A stretch of 37,100 nt of DNA, from NCBI GenBank assembly GCA_902771595.1, contig CACXXH010000020.1, positions 1 through 37,100 of the forward strand. The letters are read 5' to 3'. Shown in pieces: positions 25,021 to 33,492 of the stretch (position 1 is the first letter of the stretch; each line of letters opens with the position of its first letter). This DNA is from Fibrobacter succinogenes. Lineage in GTDB: Bacteria > Fibrobacterota > Fibrobacteria > Fibrobacterales > Fibrobacteraceae. The notes below the pieces were generated by a model, which saw only the letters and a list, made by a program, of their open reading frames with translations, was not told the DNA's origin and did no database searches. A program made the translations under genes and the position numbers.

Positions 25021-26949
25021 GTGCCTAGACAGAAAAAAGTTCAAGACGAACCGCAGCTCCTTTCCGATAGCATTGACCTGAACGCATCGATAGATTATGA
25101 AAAATTAGGCGACCTCGCCAAGCCTATTCCCGGCGTAGACGCAACTGATACCACGCGCAAGCGCCGCGGCCGCCCCAAGAAACAGGCAAACGAAGAAGGC
25201 GAACAGAACGAAGCCCCCAAGGCAGAAGCCGCTCCCGCCGAAGCACAGATCGGCAACGAAAACGCAGCACCCGCCTCGAAAGCCGAAAAAAACAACGCCA
25301 AGAATTTCGAAGACAAACAGAACGAGGCACGCCAGTCCGAGGCGCAGCCCGAAGCCAAGAGCGAAGCGAAGCCCGAAAACGCAGGTGACGCGAACGCCCA
25401 GGCCGCCGGCGCGGAAGGTGCCGCCGCAAATGCGGGCAACGGCCAGAACAACCAGCAGAACAACGGACAGAACGGCGGGAAGTTCAACAACAATAACGGC
25501 AACAACGGGAACTACAACAACAACGGCAAGTTCAACAAGTTCAACAAGAACAACAAGTTCAAGAACCGCCACAACAGGAACCTCCCGCAAGACGACTTTA
25601 TCGACGAGAGCATCCAGCTGCCTCCCCCGCCTCCCGAAGTTGTGGCGGCAGCGAAGGCCAAGTGGCGCGAACTGCGCGGTCTCCCGATGTTCGAACTTCA
25701 GCAGCGCGCCGAGGAACTCGGCATCGAGGACTACAAGCGCATGCGCAAGCAGGCGCTCGTGTACAGCATCCTTTCTTCTACCGGTGGCGAAGAAACCCCC
25801 ATCTACACGGAAGGCGTGCTCGAGATTATCCCGGAAGGCGGCCACGGATTCCTCCGTAACCCCGACCACAACTACCTCGCGGGCCCCGACGATATTTATA
25901 TCAGCAGGAACATCATCCGCCGCTACGACCTCAAGATGGGCGACACCATCACGGGCCAGGTGCGCCAGCCGCGCGAAGGCGAAAAGTACTTCGCCCTCAT
26001 GCGCATCGACACGGTGAACTTCGAAGCGCCCGAGAAGACGAAACGTCGCGTGGCATTCGAATACCTCACCCCCATCCACCCGATCGAGAAGCTCAATCTG
26101 GAATGGAAGAAGGACGAGTTCAGCACCCGCATCATGAATTTGTTCACACCCATCGGCAAGGGCCAGCGCAGCATTATCCTCGCTCCCCCGCGTACCGGTA
26201 AGACGGTTTTGCTCCAGAACGTGACGCAGGCGCTCACCGTGAACCACCCCGAGGTGAAGCTCATGGTGCTCCTGATTGACGAACGTCCTGAAGAAGTGAC
26301 CGAAATGAGAAAGCTCATCGACCGACTCAAGAACGACGCGGCCAACGCCGGCAAGAACATCCAGGCCGAAGTGCTCGCCTCCACGTTCGACGAGCCGCCC
26401 GAGCGCCACATCAAGGTGGCCGACATGGTCCTCGAGAAGGCCAAGCGCCTCGTGGAACACGGCAACGACGTGGTGATTTTGCTCGACTCCATCACGCGTT
26501 TCGCCCGTGCGAACAACGTCGTCATCCCGCATTCCGGCAAGATCTTGAGCGGCGGTGTGGACGCGAACGCCATGCAGCGCCCCAAGCGCTTCTTCGGTGC
26601 AGCACGTAAAATCGAGAACGGCGGCTCCCTCACCATCATCGGTACGGCCCTTATCGAAACCGGCAGCCGCATGGACGAAGTGATTTTCGAAGAATTCAAG
26701 GGTACGGGCAACATGGAACTCGTGCTCGACCGCCGCATCGCCGAAAAGCGCATCTGGCCGGCCATCGATATCTTCAAGTCCGGCACCCGCAAGGAAGAAC
26801 TGCTTCTTTCCGACGAGGAACTGCGCCGCGTCTGGGTGCTGCGCCGCTACCTGCAGGATATGACCACCGTCGAAATCATGGAATTCATGCGCGACAAGCT
26901 CAAGCTGTTTGAGACGAACCGCGACTTCCTCACCTCGATGAACGGATGA
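25021..26949 (+). CDS. rho: Transcription termination factor Rho with an Asn-rich disordered N-terminal region
   Basis: The 642-residue protein starts at GTG with Shine-Dalgarno AAGGAA. Residues 46-54 (RKRRGRPKK) resemble an AT-hook. Residues of about 55-200 are low complexity: first Ala/Glu/Lys, then Asn/Gly-rich (about 139-190), then a Pro run. The Rho N-terminal helical domain (about 216-252), the cold-shock-like RNA-binding domain (about 258-335) and the hexameric ATPase follow, with Walker A APPRTGKT (388-395) and [13 protein letters not shown]. coli Rho has 419 residues, so about 200 are extra. Rho ends transcription of untranslated RNA. proC follows 56 bases downstream. Confidence 0.97.
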   Translation: MPRQKKVQDEPQLLSDSIDLNASIDYEKLGDLAKPIPGVDATDTTRKRRGRPKKQANEEGEQNEAPKAEAAPAEAQIGNENAAPASKAEKNNAKNFEDKQNEARQSEAQPEAKSEAKPENAGDANAQAAGAEGAAANAGNGQNNQQNNGQNGGKFNNNNGNNGNYNNNGKFNKFNKNNKFKNRHNRNLPQDDFIDESIQLPPPPPEVVAAAKAKWRELRGLPMFELQQRAEELGIEDYKRMRKQALVYSILSSTGGEETPIYTEGVLEIIPEGGHGFLRNPDHNYLAGPDDIYISRNIIRRYDLKMGDTITGQVRQPREGEKYFALMRIDTVNFEAPEKTKRRVAFEYLTPIHPIEKLNLEWKKDEFSTRIMNLFTPIGKGQRSIILAPPRTGKTVLLQNVTQALTVNHPEVKLMVLLIDERPEEVTEMRKLIDRLKNDAANAGKNIQAEVLASTFDEPPERHIKVADMVLEKAKRLVEHGNDVVILLDSITRFARANNVVIPHSGKILSGGVDANAMQRPKRFFGAARKIENGGSLTIIGTALIETGSRMDEVIFEEFKGTGNMELVLDRRIAEKRIWPAIDIFKSGTRKEELLLSDEELRRVWVLRRYLQDMTTVEIMEFMRDKLKLFETNRDFLTSMNG

Positions 26950-26987
26950 TAATTAATTGATAATTGATAATTGATGATTGATGATTA
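26950..26987. repeat. AATTGAT-type short tandem repeats after rho
   Basis: Directly after the rho stop there are repeated ATTGATA/ATTGATG heptamers. A similar run follows the nspC stop at 32976. The proC ribosome binding site (AAGGA) comes just after. Confidence 0.65.
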
Positions 26988-27005
26988 TATATAAGGATTA
27001 ATGTT

Positions 27006-27812
27006 ATGAACCAGAAAATTTTCTTCGCGGGCACGGGCAACATGGGAGGCGCCATCCTCCGCGGGCTCCTGAACGCCAAAGTCGACCCCAAGTCCATCTT
27101 CTTCTTCGACCCGAACGACGCTGCCGCTGAAGCGGTCGTGAAACTCGGCTGCGTACGCGTGAAAAACTTCGCCGAAGGCGTCAAGAAGGCCGACATCACC
27201 TTCCTCTGCGTGAAGCCGCAGATTTTCAAGCTGGTCGCTACCGAATGGAAGAACGCCGTCAAGGTAATCAAGGGTACGAAGACCTTCGTGAGCATCATGG
27301 CGGGTGTCGCCCGCAAGAACTTGACCGAAGTGCTCGGCGCCAAGAACCAGGTGCTCCGCGTGATGCCTAACCTGCCGCTCACTGTCGGCAAGGGCACCGT
27401 GGCGCTCGCCACGGACGGCGTCAACGAGGCCACCCTCAAGGCCGCCGAAGAAATCTTCGGGAACATCGGTGTCACCTGCCGCGTCGCGGAAAGCCTCATG
27501 GACGCCGTCACCGGACTTTCCGGTAGTGCCCCCGCCTATGTGTTCGAATTCATCGAAGGCCTCACCCGCGGCGGCGTGAAGGCCGGCCTTACCCGCGATG
27601 TGGCCCTCAAGCTCGCCCTCGGTACCATCGAAGGCAGCGTCGAACTCGTGAAGCAGTCGGGCAAGAGCCCGAGCGACCTCTGCGCGATGGTCTGCTCGCC
27701 CGCCGGTACCACGATTGCAGGCGTCGACGCCCTCGAAGAAGGCGCCTTCCGCTCGAGCCTCATCAAGGCCGTTGTCGCCGGAACCGAACGCAGCAAGGAA
27801 CTGGGAAAGTAG
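27006..27812 (+). CDS. proC: Pyrroline-5-carboxylate reductase
   Basis: The 268-residue product has the Rossmann motif FFAGTGNMGGAIL, the VKPQ strand (ITFLCVKPQ), RVMPNLPLTVGKG and the C-terminal signature SGSAPAYVFEFIEGL ... CSPAGTTIAGVDALEEGAFRS. It performs the last step of proline synthesis. The Shine-Dalgarno AAGGA lies 8 nt before the ATG. It follows rho with only a short repeat between them. Confidence 0.97.
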   Translation: MNQKIFFAGTGNMGGAILRGLLNAKVDPKSIFFFDPNDAAAEAVVKLGCVRVKNFAEGVKKADITFLCVKPQIFKLVATEWKNAVKVIKGTKTFVSIMAGVARKNLTEVLGAKNQVLRVMPNLPLTVGKGTVALATDGVNEATLKAAEEIFGNIGVTCRVAESLMDAVTGLSGSAPAYVFEFIEGLTRGGVKAGLTRDVALKLALGTIEGSVELVKQSGKSPSDLCAMVCSPAGTTIAGVDALEEGAFRSSLIKAVVAGTERSKELGK

Positions 27813-27932
27813 TTACTGGGCACCTACGGTGCAGTTACTAGTTAGTAGTTACTAGAATTTCTATTATCAAGAAGTTTCTTGCTATCAGGATACAAAGAAC
27901 TAGAACTCTAAACTAGAAACTCAGAACTAATA
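27813..27932. repeat. Repeat block between proC and the sigma54 activator
   Basis: This copy matches the block at 22585-22703: hairpin GCACC-TAC-GGTGC (27820-27832), CAGTTACTAGT units, TTACTAGAATTTC, then CAAGAA-GT-TTCTTG, then AACTAGAA/AACTCAGAACTA units up to the next start codon. It begins immediately after the proC stop. Confidence 0.75.
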
Positions 27933-29255
27933 ATGCAATCTATCGATTTTTTCACAAAAGAAACAGACACGTCCTCGTTCATCCTGGACGTTCTTTCTTC
28001 CGTGGACTACTCGGTAGAGACGCATAGCGACGCCACCCCGCGAAATCAAATCGCGTCAATCGTCATCTGGGACCTGGATTCATTCAAGGGCGAAAGTGTC
28101 GCCGCGCTCGCCCGCGTGCGTACGCTCGCCCCCGACGCGATGATCCTCGCCTACGCCGAAAATCCGGAAGCGTACGCGGAAATTCCCGGAAACCTCTACG
28201 ACATCCTGCTCTCGGTGGAAGCCCTGCGCCTGCACCTGATGAGCAAGATTTCGAAACTCAAGGAAATCCAGAGTGCGCGCCGCATATTCACCGAACGCAT
28301 GAGCCACCTCGTGGGCAAAAGCGAATCGATGAAGAAACTCCGCAAGATGGTGGAGCGCGCCATCCTGCACACAGGCCCGGTGCTCATCCAGGGCGAATCG
28401 GGCGTCGGCAAGGATCTCGTGGCCCGCGCCATCGCCTGCATGTACGACAAGTTCGTGGTCGTAAACTGCAGCGCCATACCCGACACGCTTTTCGAAAGCG
28501 AGCTCTTCGGGCATACGCGCGGCGCGTTTACCGGAGCGCAGAACGAACGCATCGGGCTGTTCGAAGACGCGAACGGCGGCGCCATATTCCTCGACGAAAT
28601 CGGCGACATGCCCCTGCACGCCCAGGTGAAACTGCTGCGCGTCATCCAGAACCATGAAATCCGCCCGATAGGCGCCAACAAGACCAGGCATATCGACGTG
28701 CGCATCATCGCGGCGACAAACCGCGACCTGCGCGAAGAAATCCGCGAAAAGCGCTTCCGCGAAGACCTTTTCTACCGCCTGAACGTCATCCCGGTGGCGC
28801 TTTCGCCCCTGCGCGAGCGCAAAGAGGATGTCGAAGACTTGGCAAACTACTTTATCCGCCAGTATGCGCCCGCGGGCGAGCCCTACACGCTTTCGCCCGA
28901 CGCCCTCAAGAAGCTCGAAGCGCACGACTGGCCCGGTAACATCCGCGAACTGGAAAACGTCATCCAGCGCACGCTGTGCTTCACCGACCCCGGCACAATT
29001 ACGGCAGACGACCTGCAAATCGGGGAACCGGCCTCGCACCCGCAACACCAAGGCCAAGGCACGGCTAGCTCCGAAATTAAAAGCTACGCCCAGTTCCAGG
29101 AAAAGCAGCAAGAAGAGGAACGCGAATTCCTCAAGGCGAAAATTCGCGAATGCGACGGCTCCATCAGCCTCGCCGCCGAACGGCTCGGCCTGTTACGTAC
29201 GACTCTGTACAACAGGCTTTCGCGCCTCGGCATCGATGTCAAGAAAATCCGCTAG
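27933..29255 (+). CDS. Sigma54-dependent transcriptional activator (NtrC family, degenerate receiver)
   Basis: The 440-residue protein has an N-terminal receiver-like domain (about 1-115) with IVIWDLDS (Asp47/Asp49) but no clear conserved Lys. The AAA+ domain includes Walker A GESGVGKD (154-161), the sigma54-contacting GAFTGA (197-202), Walker B GAIFLDEI (216-223) and the ATNRD and RFREDLFYRL blocks. A Fis-type HTH ends the protein (about 405-436, SLAAERLGLLRTTLYNRL). It should activate sigma54 promoters; its targets are unknown. The partial receiver suggests control not relying on normal phosphorylation. Its stop overlaps the convergent ABC gene stop (CTAG). No Shine-Dalgarno is clear. Confidence 0.95.
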   Translation: MQSIDFFTKETDTSSFILDVLSSVDYSVETHSDATPRNQIASIVIWDLDSFKGESVAALARVRTLAPDAMILAYAENPEAYAEIPGNLYDILLSVEALRLHLMSKISKLKEIQSARRIFTERMSHLVGKSESMKKLRKMVERAILHTGPVLIQGESGVGKDLVARAIACMYDKFVVVNCSAIPDTLFESELFGHTRGAFTGAQNERIGLFEDANGGAIFLDEIGDMPLHAQVKLLRVIQNHEIRPIGANKTRHIDVRIIAATNRDLREEIREKRFREDLFYRLNVIPVALSPLRERKEDVEDLANYFIRQYAPAGEPYTLSPDALKKLEAHDWPGNIRELENVIQRTLCFTDPGTITADDLQIGEPASHPQHQGQGTASSEIKSYAQFQEKQQEEEREFLKAKIRECDGSISLAAERLGLLRTTLYNRLSRLGIDVKKIR

Positions 29256-29983
29256 TCGGCGCAGGCCCAGTCCAGCAGGCCATCGGCACGTGCATTGCCG
29301 GCAGGCGACACGCGTACGCGCCCGCCATTCACGACCATAATGCGGTCGGCATATTTTTCGGCATACTCTATGGAATGCGTCGACACCACGACGCCCATCT
29401 TGCGGGACGCGGCCAGTTCCCTCAAGGTACGGAACAGCGCATGGCTTCGCGGGATATCCAAGAACGCATTCGGTTCGTCGAGGAGCATCACGTCCACCTG
29501 CTGGGCCACGGCCTCGGCAAGGTACACGCGGGTCCGTTCGCCGTCGCTCAGTTCCGCGACCGGGCGTTTCGCAAATCGTGTCACGTCCAAGAGCGCCATG
29601 GCCTCGTCGATAACGCGTTCGTCTTCCAAACTCCGGCCATCGAGAATTCCCGAATACGGCGTGCGGCCGAGGCTCACGAATTCCCGCACCGTCATGCGGT
29701 CGGGAGGCTGCACGCCCATGCGCACGAGCGACACCTTCTTCGACAAATCGAGCAGGTTCCATCCCGCCGCACGGTCATAAACATCCTTGCCGCAAATTTC
29801 GACCTTTCCCGCAAGCGGCGGCAGCAATCCGGCAAAGACCTTCAACAGTGTGCTCTTGCCGCAACCGTTCTCGCCCATAAGCGCAACGACCTCGCCCGCC
29901 TCCAGGCCGAAATCAAACGCAGCAGCAAATGCATTTTCGATGCCCGCATAGCCGAACTGCAAACCGCAAGCTTCAAGAATCAT
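29252..29983 (-). CDS. ABC transporter ATPase, FecE/BtuD type
   Basis: The 243-residue ATPase has Walker A GENGCGKST, the Q-loop region, signature LSDGERTR (usual LSGGQ), Walker B VDVMLLDEP and the H-loop VVSTHS. It pairs with the FecCD-type permease upstream: its ATG and the permease stop overlap by four bases (ATGA). The family imports iron-siderophores, haem or cobalamin, and the substrate cannot be told here. The frame is open further upstream, but that part is antisense-like within the permease gene. It ends in a stop shared with the sigma54 activator (CTAG). Confidence 0.93.
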   Translation of the reverse strand: MILEACGLQFGYAGIENAFAAAFDFGLEAGEVVALMGENGCGKSTLLKVFAGLLPPLAGKVEICGKDVYDRAAGWNLLDLSKKVSLVRMGVQPPDRMTVREFVSLGRTPYSGILDGRSLEDERVIDEAMALLDVTRFAKRPVAELSDGERTRVYLAEAVAQQVDVMLLDEPNAFLDIPRSHALFRTLRELAASRKMGVVVSTHSIEYAEKYADRIMVVNGGRVRVSPAGNARADGLLDWACAD

Positions 29984-30963
29984 AGAGCCCTCCCGCCACG
30001 GTTTCCGTGCAAGAGTACATACAAAATAACAGGAACGCCAATGATGCTCAGGACCGCGTTGAGAGGAATGGACACGGGGAACAGTCCCGCGGCAAGCGCA
30101 AGCAGGGCGCCGCACAGCGAAGCCGCAGGCAAGAGCACGCGGTGGTTCGTCGTCCGGAAAAGCATGAAGGCCAAATGCGGAACGGCGATGCCGATGAATG
30201 CCACCGGGCCACAGTATGCGGTCGCCGCTCCGGCAAGCAAGCTCGAACCGAGCAGCACGCAGATGCGAGAAGGCCCGACGCGGACACCGAGCCCGCGGGC
30301 GAAGTCGTCGCCCATGTGGATCGCGTTCAGGTAACGCATAGAGCAAACCACCAGTGCAAGCCCGACCAAAACCGAGACCGCGAATCCGGGAACGGCGCCG
30401 AGCGTGAGGCGCCCAAAACTCCCGAGTCCCCACGACACGTAGACCTGCAAGCTTTCCGCATCGGCGCCCGACACGAGAACGTTCACGAGCGCGTTCACGA
30501 AATAACCGACGAGAAGTCCCGCCACAAGGAGCACAGAACTGTTCCTGAACCTCGAGGCGAGGATGAGTATGATTTGCGTAACAAGCACAGCACCTGCGGC
30601 AGCGGCACCCAAGACGCCGAAGGCGCCGAAACCGAAGCCCGCGAGAAGCGCGACCGCCACCCCTAGACTGGCCCCGCTGCTGATGCCCAAAACATAAGGC
30701 CCGCAGAGCGGGTTACGGAAAACGGTCTGCAGGCAGAGGCCCGAGACCGAAAGCGCGACGCCCGCAAGCACCGCGGCCACGGCACGCGGGAAGCGCAGCT
30801 CCCATAAAATCTTGGTGTGGAAAGGTTCCGCCTTATCCGGCGAGAATACTGCCAGTGCCAGATCGCGCAGCGAGACATCCACCGGACCGGACACCAAAGT
30901 CCACGCAAAAAACACCAGAACGCCCAGGAGGACAATTCCGAAGCAAAGCACGGTGCGTCTCAT
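29980..30963 (-). CDS. FecCD/BtuC-type ABC transporter permease
   Basis: The 327-residue membrane protein has about nine or ten membrane segments and the family motifs LRFPRAVAAVLAGVALSVSGLCLQTVFRNPLCGPYVLGISSGASLG and FIGIAVPHLAF (the latter near the cytoplasmic loop that contacts the ATPase). It transports iron-chelate or cobalamin-like compounds into the cell. The Shine-Dalgarno AAGG lies 6 nt before the ATG, and it follows the secreted-protein gene by 8 bases. No periplasmic binding protein gene lies here, so one must be elsewhere or the secreted protein takes part. Confidence 0.93.
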   Translation of the reverse strand: MRRTVLCFGIVLLGVLVFFAWTLVSGPVDVSLRDLALAVFSPDKAEPFHTKILWELRFPRAVAAVLAGVALSVSGLCLQTVFRNPLCGPYVLGISSGASLGVAVALLAGFGFGAFGVLGAAAAGAVLVTQIILILASRFRNSSVLLVAGLLVGYFVNALVNVLVSGADAESLQVYVSWGLGSFGRLTLGAVPGFAVSVLVGLALVVCSMRYLNAIHMGDDFARGLGVRVGPSRICVLLGSSLLAGAATAYCGPVAFIGIAVPHLAFMLFRTTNHRVLLPAASLCGALLALAAGLFPVSIPLNAVLSIIGVPVILYVLLHGNRGGRAL

Positions 30964-30971
30964 ACGCGACC

Positions 30972-31742
30972 TTATTTCTTCTTGTTTTTCGACTTATCCT
31001 TCTTCCGCAATTCTTCGGAAGCTTTCTTGTCGCGGATGTAGTATTCCGGAGGAACGTTGTCGAAGCCCTGGAGGGCGTTCAACCAGTTATCGTTCAGGTC
31101 GCGGAACTCGAGCTTCTTCAGGTTGTAGCGAAGAGAATCGCCAGTAACCTTGAAGGTCACGTAGTCCCAACGGATGACCTGACGGTCACGGAACACTTCA
31201 CGGCTCACCATGGAGGTGTCGTTATCGAAACGGTAGCGGGCCTTGTAGGCATACTCGCCCGTCATCTGGTAACGGCCGGAGTCGGAGTAGGTGCGGGTAA
31301 CACCATAAAGGGTGTCGTTCATGCCGAACGTGAGTTCAGCGTCACGGAACGCATGGCCATGAGCCACGATCGGAGTGCGCCACACGCCGTAGACCAGTTC
31401 CTTGACCTTCTTCTGGAAGACCGTGTCGACCTTCCAGTGGTCGAAGTTGCTCTTGTCGTACTTGGCACGCTGGACGTACTTGCCCGCCTGGATCATCTTG
31501 CGAACGCTGTCGGCTTTCGCCTTGGCGATGCTGTCCGCATTGGCCTTCGGGACGTTGGACTGGTTTGTACGGTCGAGGGAGTCCAGCTTGTGCTGAATCA
31601 TCTCATCGAGAGTTGCCTGGGAGCCTCGCGGAGCAACGACGGAGTCAACCGCCGGCTGCTGGGTAGACTGTGCAAAAGAGATCCCTGCGAAAGCGAGGGA
31701 TATAAACGCTGCGAAAAAACACTTGTGTATAGACAAAATCAT
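30972..31742 (-). CDS. Secreted protein of unknown function before the ABC transporter
   Basis: The 256-residue protein has a signal peptide (MILSIHKCFFAAFISLAFAGISFA). A helical stretch follows (about 44-90, with repeated NADSIAKAKADS-type sequence), then a beta-rich domain (about 100-240) and a very basic tail (KKDKSKNKKK). I do not recognise the family; it does not look like a FepB/BtuF binding protein. It is 8 bases upstream of the permease gene and probably heads the operon. TAAATT lies 7 nt before the ATG and there is no Shine-Dalgarno. Confidence 0.82.
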   Translation of the reverse strand: MILSIHKCFFAAFISLAFAGISFAQSTQQPAVDSVVAPRGSQATLDEMIQHKLDSLDRTNQSNVPKANADSIAKAKADSVRKMIQAGKYVQRAKYDKSNFDHWKVDTVFQKKVKELVYGVWRTPIVAHGHAFRDAELTFGMNDTLYGVTRTYSDSGRYQMTGEYAYKARYRFDNDTSMVSREVFRDRQVIRWDYVTFKVTGDSLRYNLKKLEFRDLNDNWLNALQGFDNVPPEYYIRDKKASEELRKKDKSKNKKK

Positions 31743-31749
31743 CGTCTTA

Positions 31750-31755
31750 AATTTA
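31750..31755 (-). promoter_or_regulatory. -10-like box 7 nt before the secreted-protein gene
   Basis: TAAATT on the minus strand is followed by TAAGACG and then the ATG at 31742. The upstream DNA is A/T-rich, so a chance match is more likely here than at other sites. Confidence 0.4.
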
Positions 31756-31835
31756 GTTAAAGGTTTTAAAAAAAAGCCAGCATAGTCTAAAAAACGACAA
31801 AAAAATGCATACTACACAAAATTAGGCAACAATTT

Positions 31836-31841
31836 TATATT
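31836..31841 (+). promoter_or_regulatory. -10 box 6 nt before nspC
   Basis: TATATT is followed by TGTCGC and then the ATG at 31848. The hexamer TACACA lies 17 bases upstream as a partial -35. No Shine-Dalgarno is present. Confidence 0.5.
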
Positions 31842-31847
31842 TGTCGC

Positions 31848-32975
31848 ATGCTCGATTACACCCAAATTCCCAGTCCATGCTTCGTCCTGGACGAAAAAAG
31901 ACTCGTCAAAAACATGGAAATTCTGGACGAAATCCAGAAAAAGACCGGAGTTCACATAATATGCGCCCTCAAGGGGTACAGTTTCTGGAGGTCGTTCCCC
32001 CTCATCGGGAAGTACCTCCGTGGGGCAACCGCATCGAGCCTGAACGAGGCCAGACTTGCACGCGAGGAGATGGATAAAGAAGTCCACGTTTTCGCGCCCG
32101 TCTATTCCGACGACGAAATCGACGAAATCCTTTCGCTGGCCGACCATATCAGTTTCAACAGCTTCAGCCAGTGGGTGCGCTTCAAGGACAAGACACTCAA
32201 AGCGGGGGTCAGCGCCGGCATCCGCGTAAACCCCGAGTTCTCGACGGTCGAGACCGACCTGTACAACCCGTGCGGCAAGTTCTCGAGGCTCGGAGTCACC
32301 GAAAAAGAATTCAAACCGGAACTCTTGGACGGGATTGAGGGACTGCACTTCCATGCCCTGTGCGAGCAGGACGCCGACGCGCTGGAAGGCGTGCTTACGG
32401 CCTTCGAGAAGCATTTCGGCAAGTACATCGACCAGATGAAGTGGGTGAACTTCGGCGGCGGGCACCACATTACGCGCAAGGATTACCACAGGGACGAGCT
32501 CGTGCGCATCCTGAAGGGGTTCATGCAGAGGCACCCTGGGGTGCAGGTCATCATGGAACCGGGAGAGGCCGTCGGGTGGCAGACGGGCGAACTTGTGGCC
32601 ACGGTCGAAGACATCGTGCACAACGAAGTGGACATCGCGGTCCTGAACGTCTCGGTCAGCGCGCACATGCCCGACTGCCTCGAAATGCCCTACAGGCCCA
32701 TGGTTACGGGGTCCGGCATGCCCGGCGAAAAGAAGTTTACATACAAATTAACAGGATGCTCCTGCCTGGCCGGGGATCAGCTCGGGGACTTCTCGTTCGA
32801 CGAACCGCTCAAGGTCGGCGACCGCGTCATCTTCGAAGACATGATCCACTACACCATGGTGAAGACGACTTTCTTCAACGGGGTGCGCCACCCGAGCATC
32901 GGCAAGTTCGACCTGGACGGCAAATTCCACCTGCTGCACAAGTTCACCTACGAGCAGTTCAAGGACAAGCTTTAA
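31848..32975 (+). CDS. nspC: Carboxynorspermidine/carboxyspermidine decarboxylase
   Basis: The 375-residue protein is a PLP-dependent fold III decarboxylase of the NspC family. IPSPCFVLDEKRL starts it, Lys42 in ICALKGYS should bind PLP, and GLHFHALCEQDA, WVNFGGGHHIT, PGEAVGWQTGEL, TGCSCLAGDQLGDF and HYTMVKTTFFNGV are family blocks. It makes spermidine or norspermidine from the carboxylated form. The partner carboxyspermidine dehydrogenase is not in the window. It diverges from the secreted-protein gene. Confidence 0.96.
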   Translation: MLDYTQIPSPCFVLDEKRLVKNMEILDEIQKKTGVHIICALKGYSFWRSFPLIGKYLRGATASSLNEARLAREEMDKEVHVFAPVYSDDEIDEILSLADHISFNSFSQWVRFKDKTLKAGVSAGIRVNPEFSTVETDLYNPCGKFSRLGVTEKEFKPELLDGIEGLHFHALCEQDADALEGVLTAFEKHFGKYIDQMKWVNFGGGHHITRKDYHRDELVRILKGFMQRHPGVQVIMEPGEAVGWQTGELVATVEDIVHNEVDIAVLNVSVSAHMPDCLEMPYRPMVTGSGMPGEKKFTYKLTGCSCLAGDQLGDFSFDEPLKVGDRVIFEDMIHYTMVKTTFFNGVRHPSIGKFDLDGKFHLLHKFTYEQFKDKL

Positions 32976-33069
32976 TAATTGATGATTGATAATTGATGAT
33001 GGATAATGATGTTGCGGGTAGCGAGATGTTTATTGCGGGTTACGAGATGTTTGTTGCGGGAAAGATGTA
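32976..33069. repeat. Two repeat types between nspC and tsaE
   Basis: Directly after the nspC stop there are ATTGATG/ATTGATA units (32976-33010). Then come two 21-base tandem units (33012-33032 and 33033-33053, starting TTGCGGGT and containing CGAGATGTTT) and a partial third (33054-33067). The third provides the GGGAAAGA just before the tsaE start. Confidence 0.75.
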
Positions 33070-33492
33070 ATGATTTTTAAAAGCGAAGAAGAGACCCTAG
33101 CGTGGGCTGAAGAATTCGGCAAGTCGCTCAAGGCGGGTGACATGGTCGCGCTATACGGCAACCTCGGAGCCGGCAAGACGGTGATGAGCCGCGGCATCTG
33201 CAAGGGGCTCGGCTTCGACGGCGCCGTCTGCTCCCCCACCTACACCATTCTGCACGAATACCCGAACGACCCGACCATTTTCCACTTCGACCTGTACCGC
33301 CTCGAACCCGGAACGGAACTTTACGAAGTCGGGTTCGACCACGACTACCTCGCGAAGGGAATCAGCCTAATAGAATGGCCCGAACGCCTCGAGGGCGAAA
33401 CGGGCGACATAACGCACAAGATTAGCATCGAAATCGTATCGGAGAACGAGCGCGAAGTGACGCTTGAAAAGTTCGACAGGCTTCAGGGCTAG
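33070..33492 (+). CDS. tsaE: tRNA threonylcarbamoyladenosine biosynthesis ATPase TsaE
   Basis: The 140-residue protein has P-loop GNLGAGKT, the SPTYTILHEY block (with the family's SPTF/Y-T pattern), FHFDLYRLE and IEWPERL. TsaE is the ATPase partner of TsaB and TsaD in making t6A37 in tRNAs. Those partners are not in the window. Its stop overlaps the convergent outer-membrane gene stop in CTAG. Confidence 0.96.
   Translation: MIFKSEEETLAWAEEFGKSLKAGDMVALYGNLGAGKTVMSRGICKGLGFDGAVCSPTYTILHEYPNDPTIFHFDLYRLEPGTELYEVGFDHDYLAKGISLIEWPERLEGETGDITHKISIEIVSENEREVTLEKFDRLQG

Noticed and set aside
25105..26532. 475-residue open frame antisense to rho
   Set aside because: The composition reflects the rho codons on the other strand; no motif is present.
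33012..33067. CRISPR array
   Set aside because: The units are contiguous, with no spacers and no cas genes.
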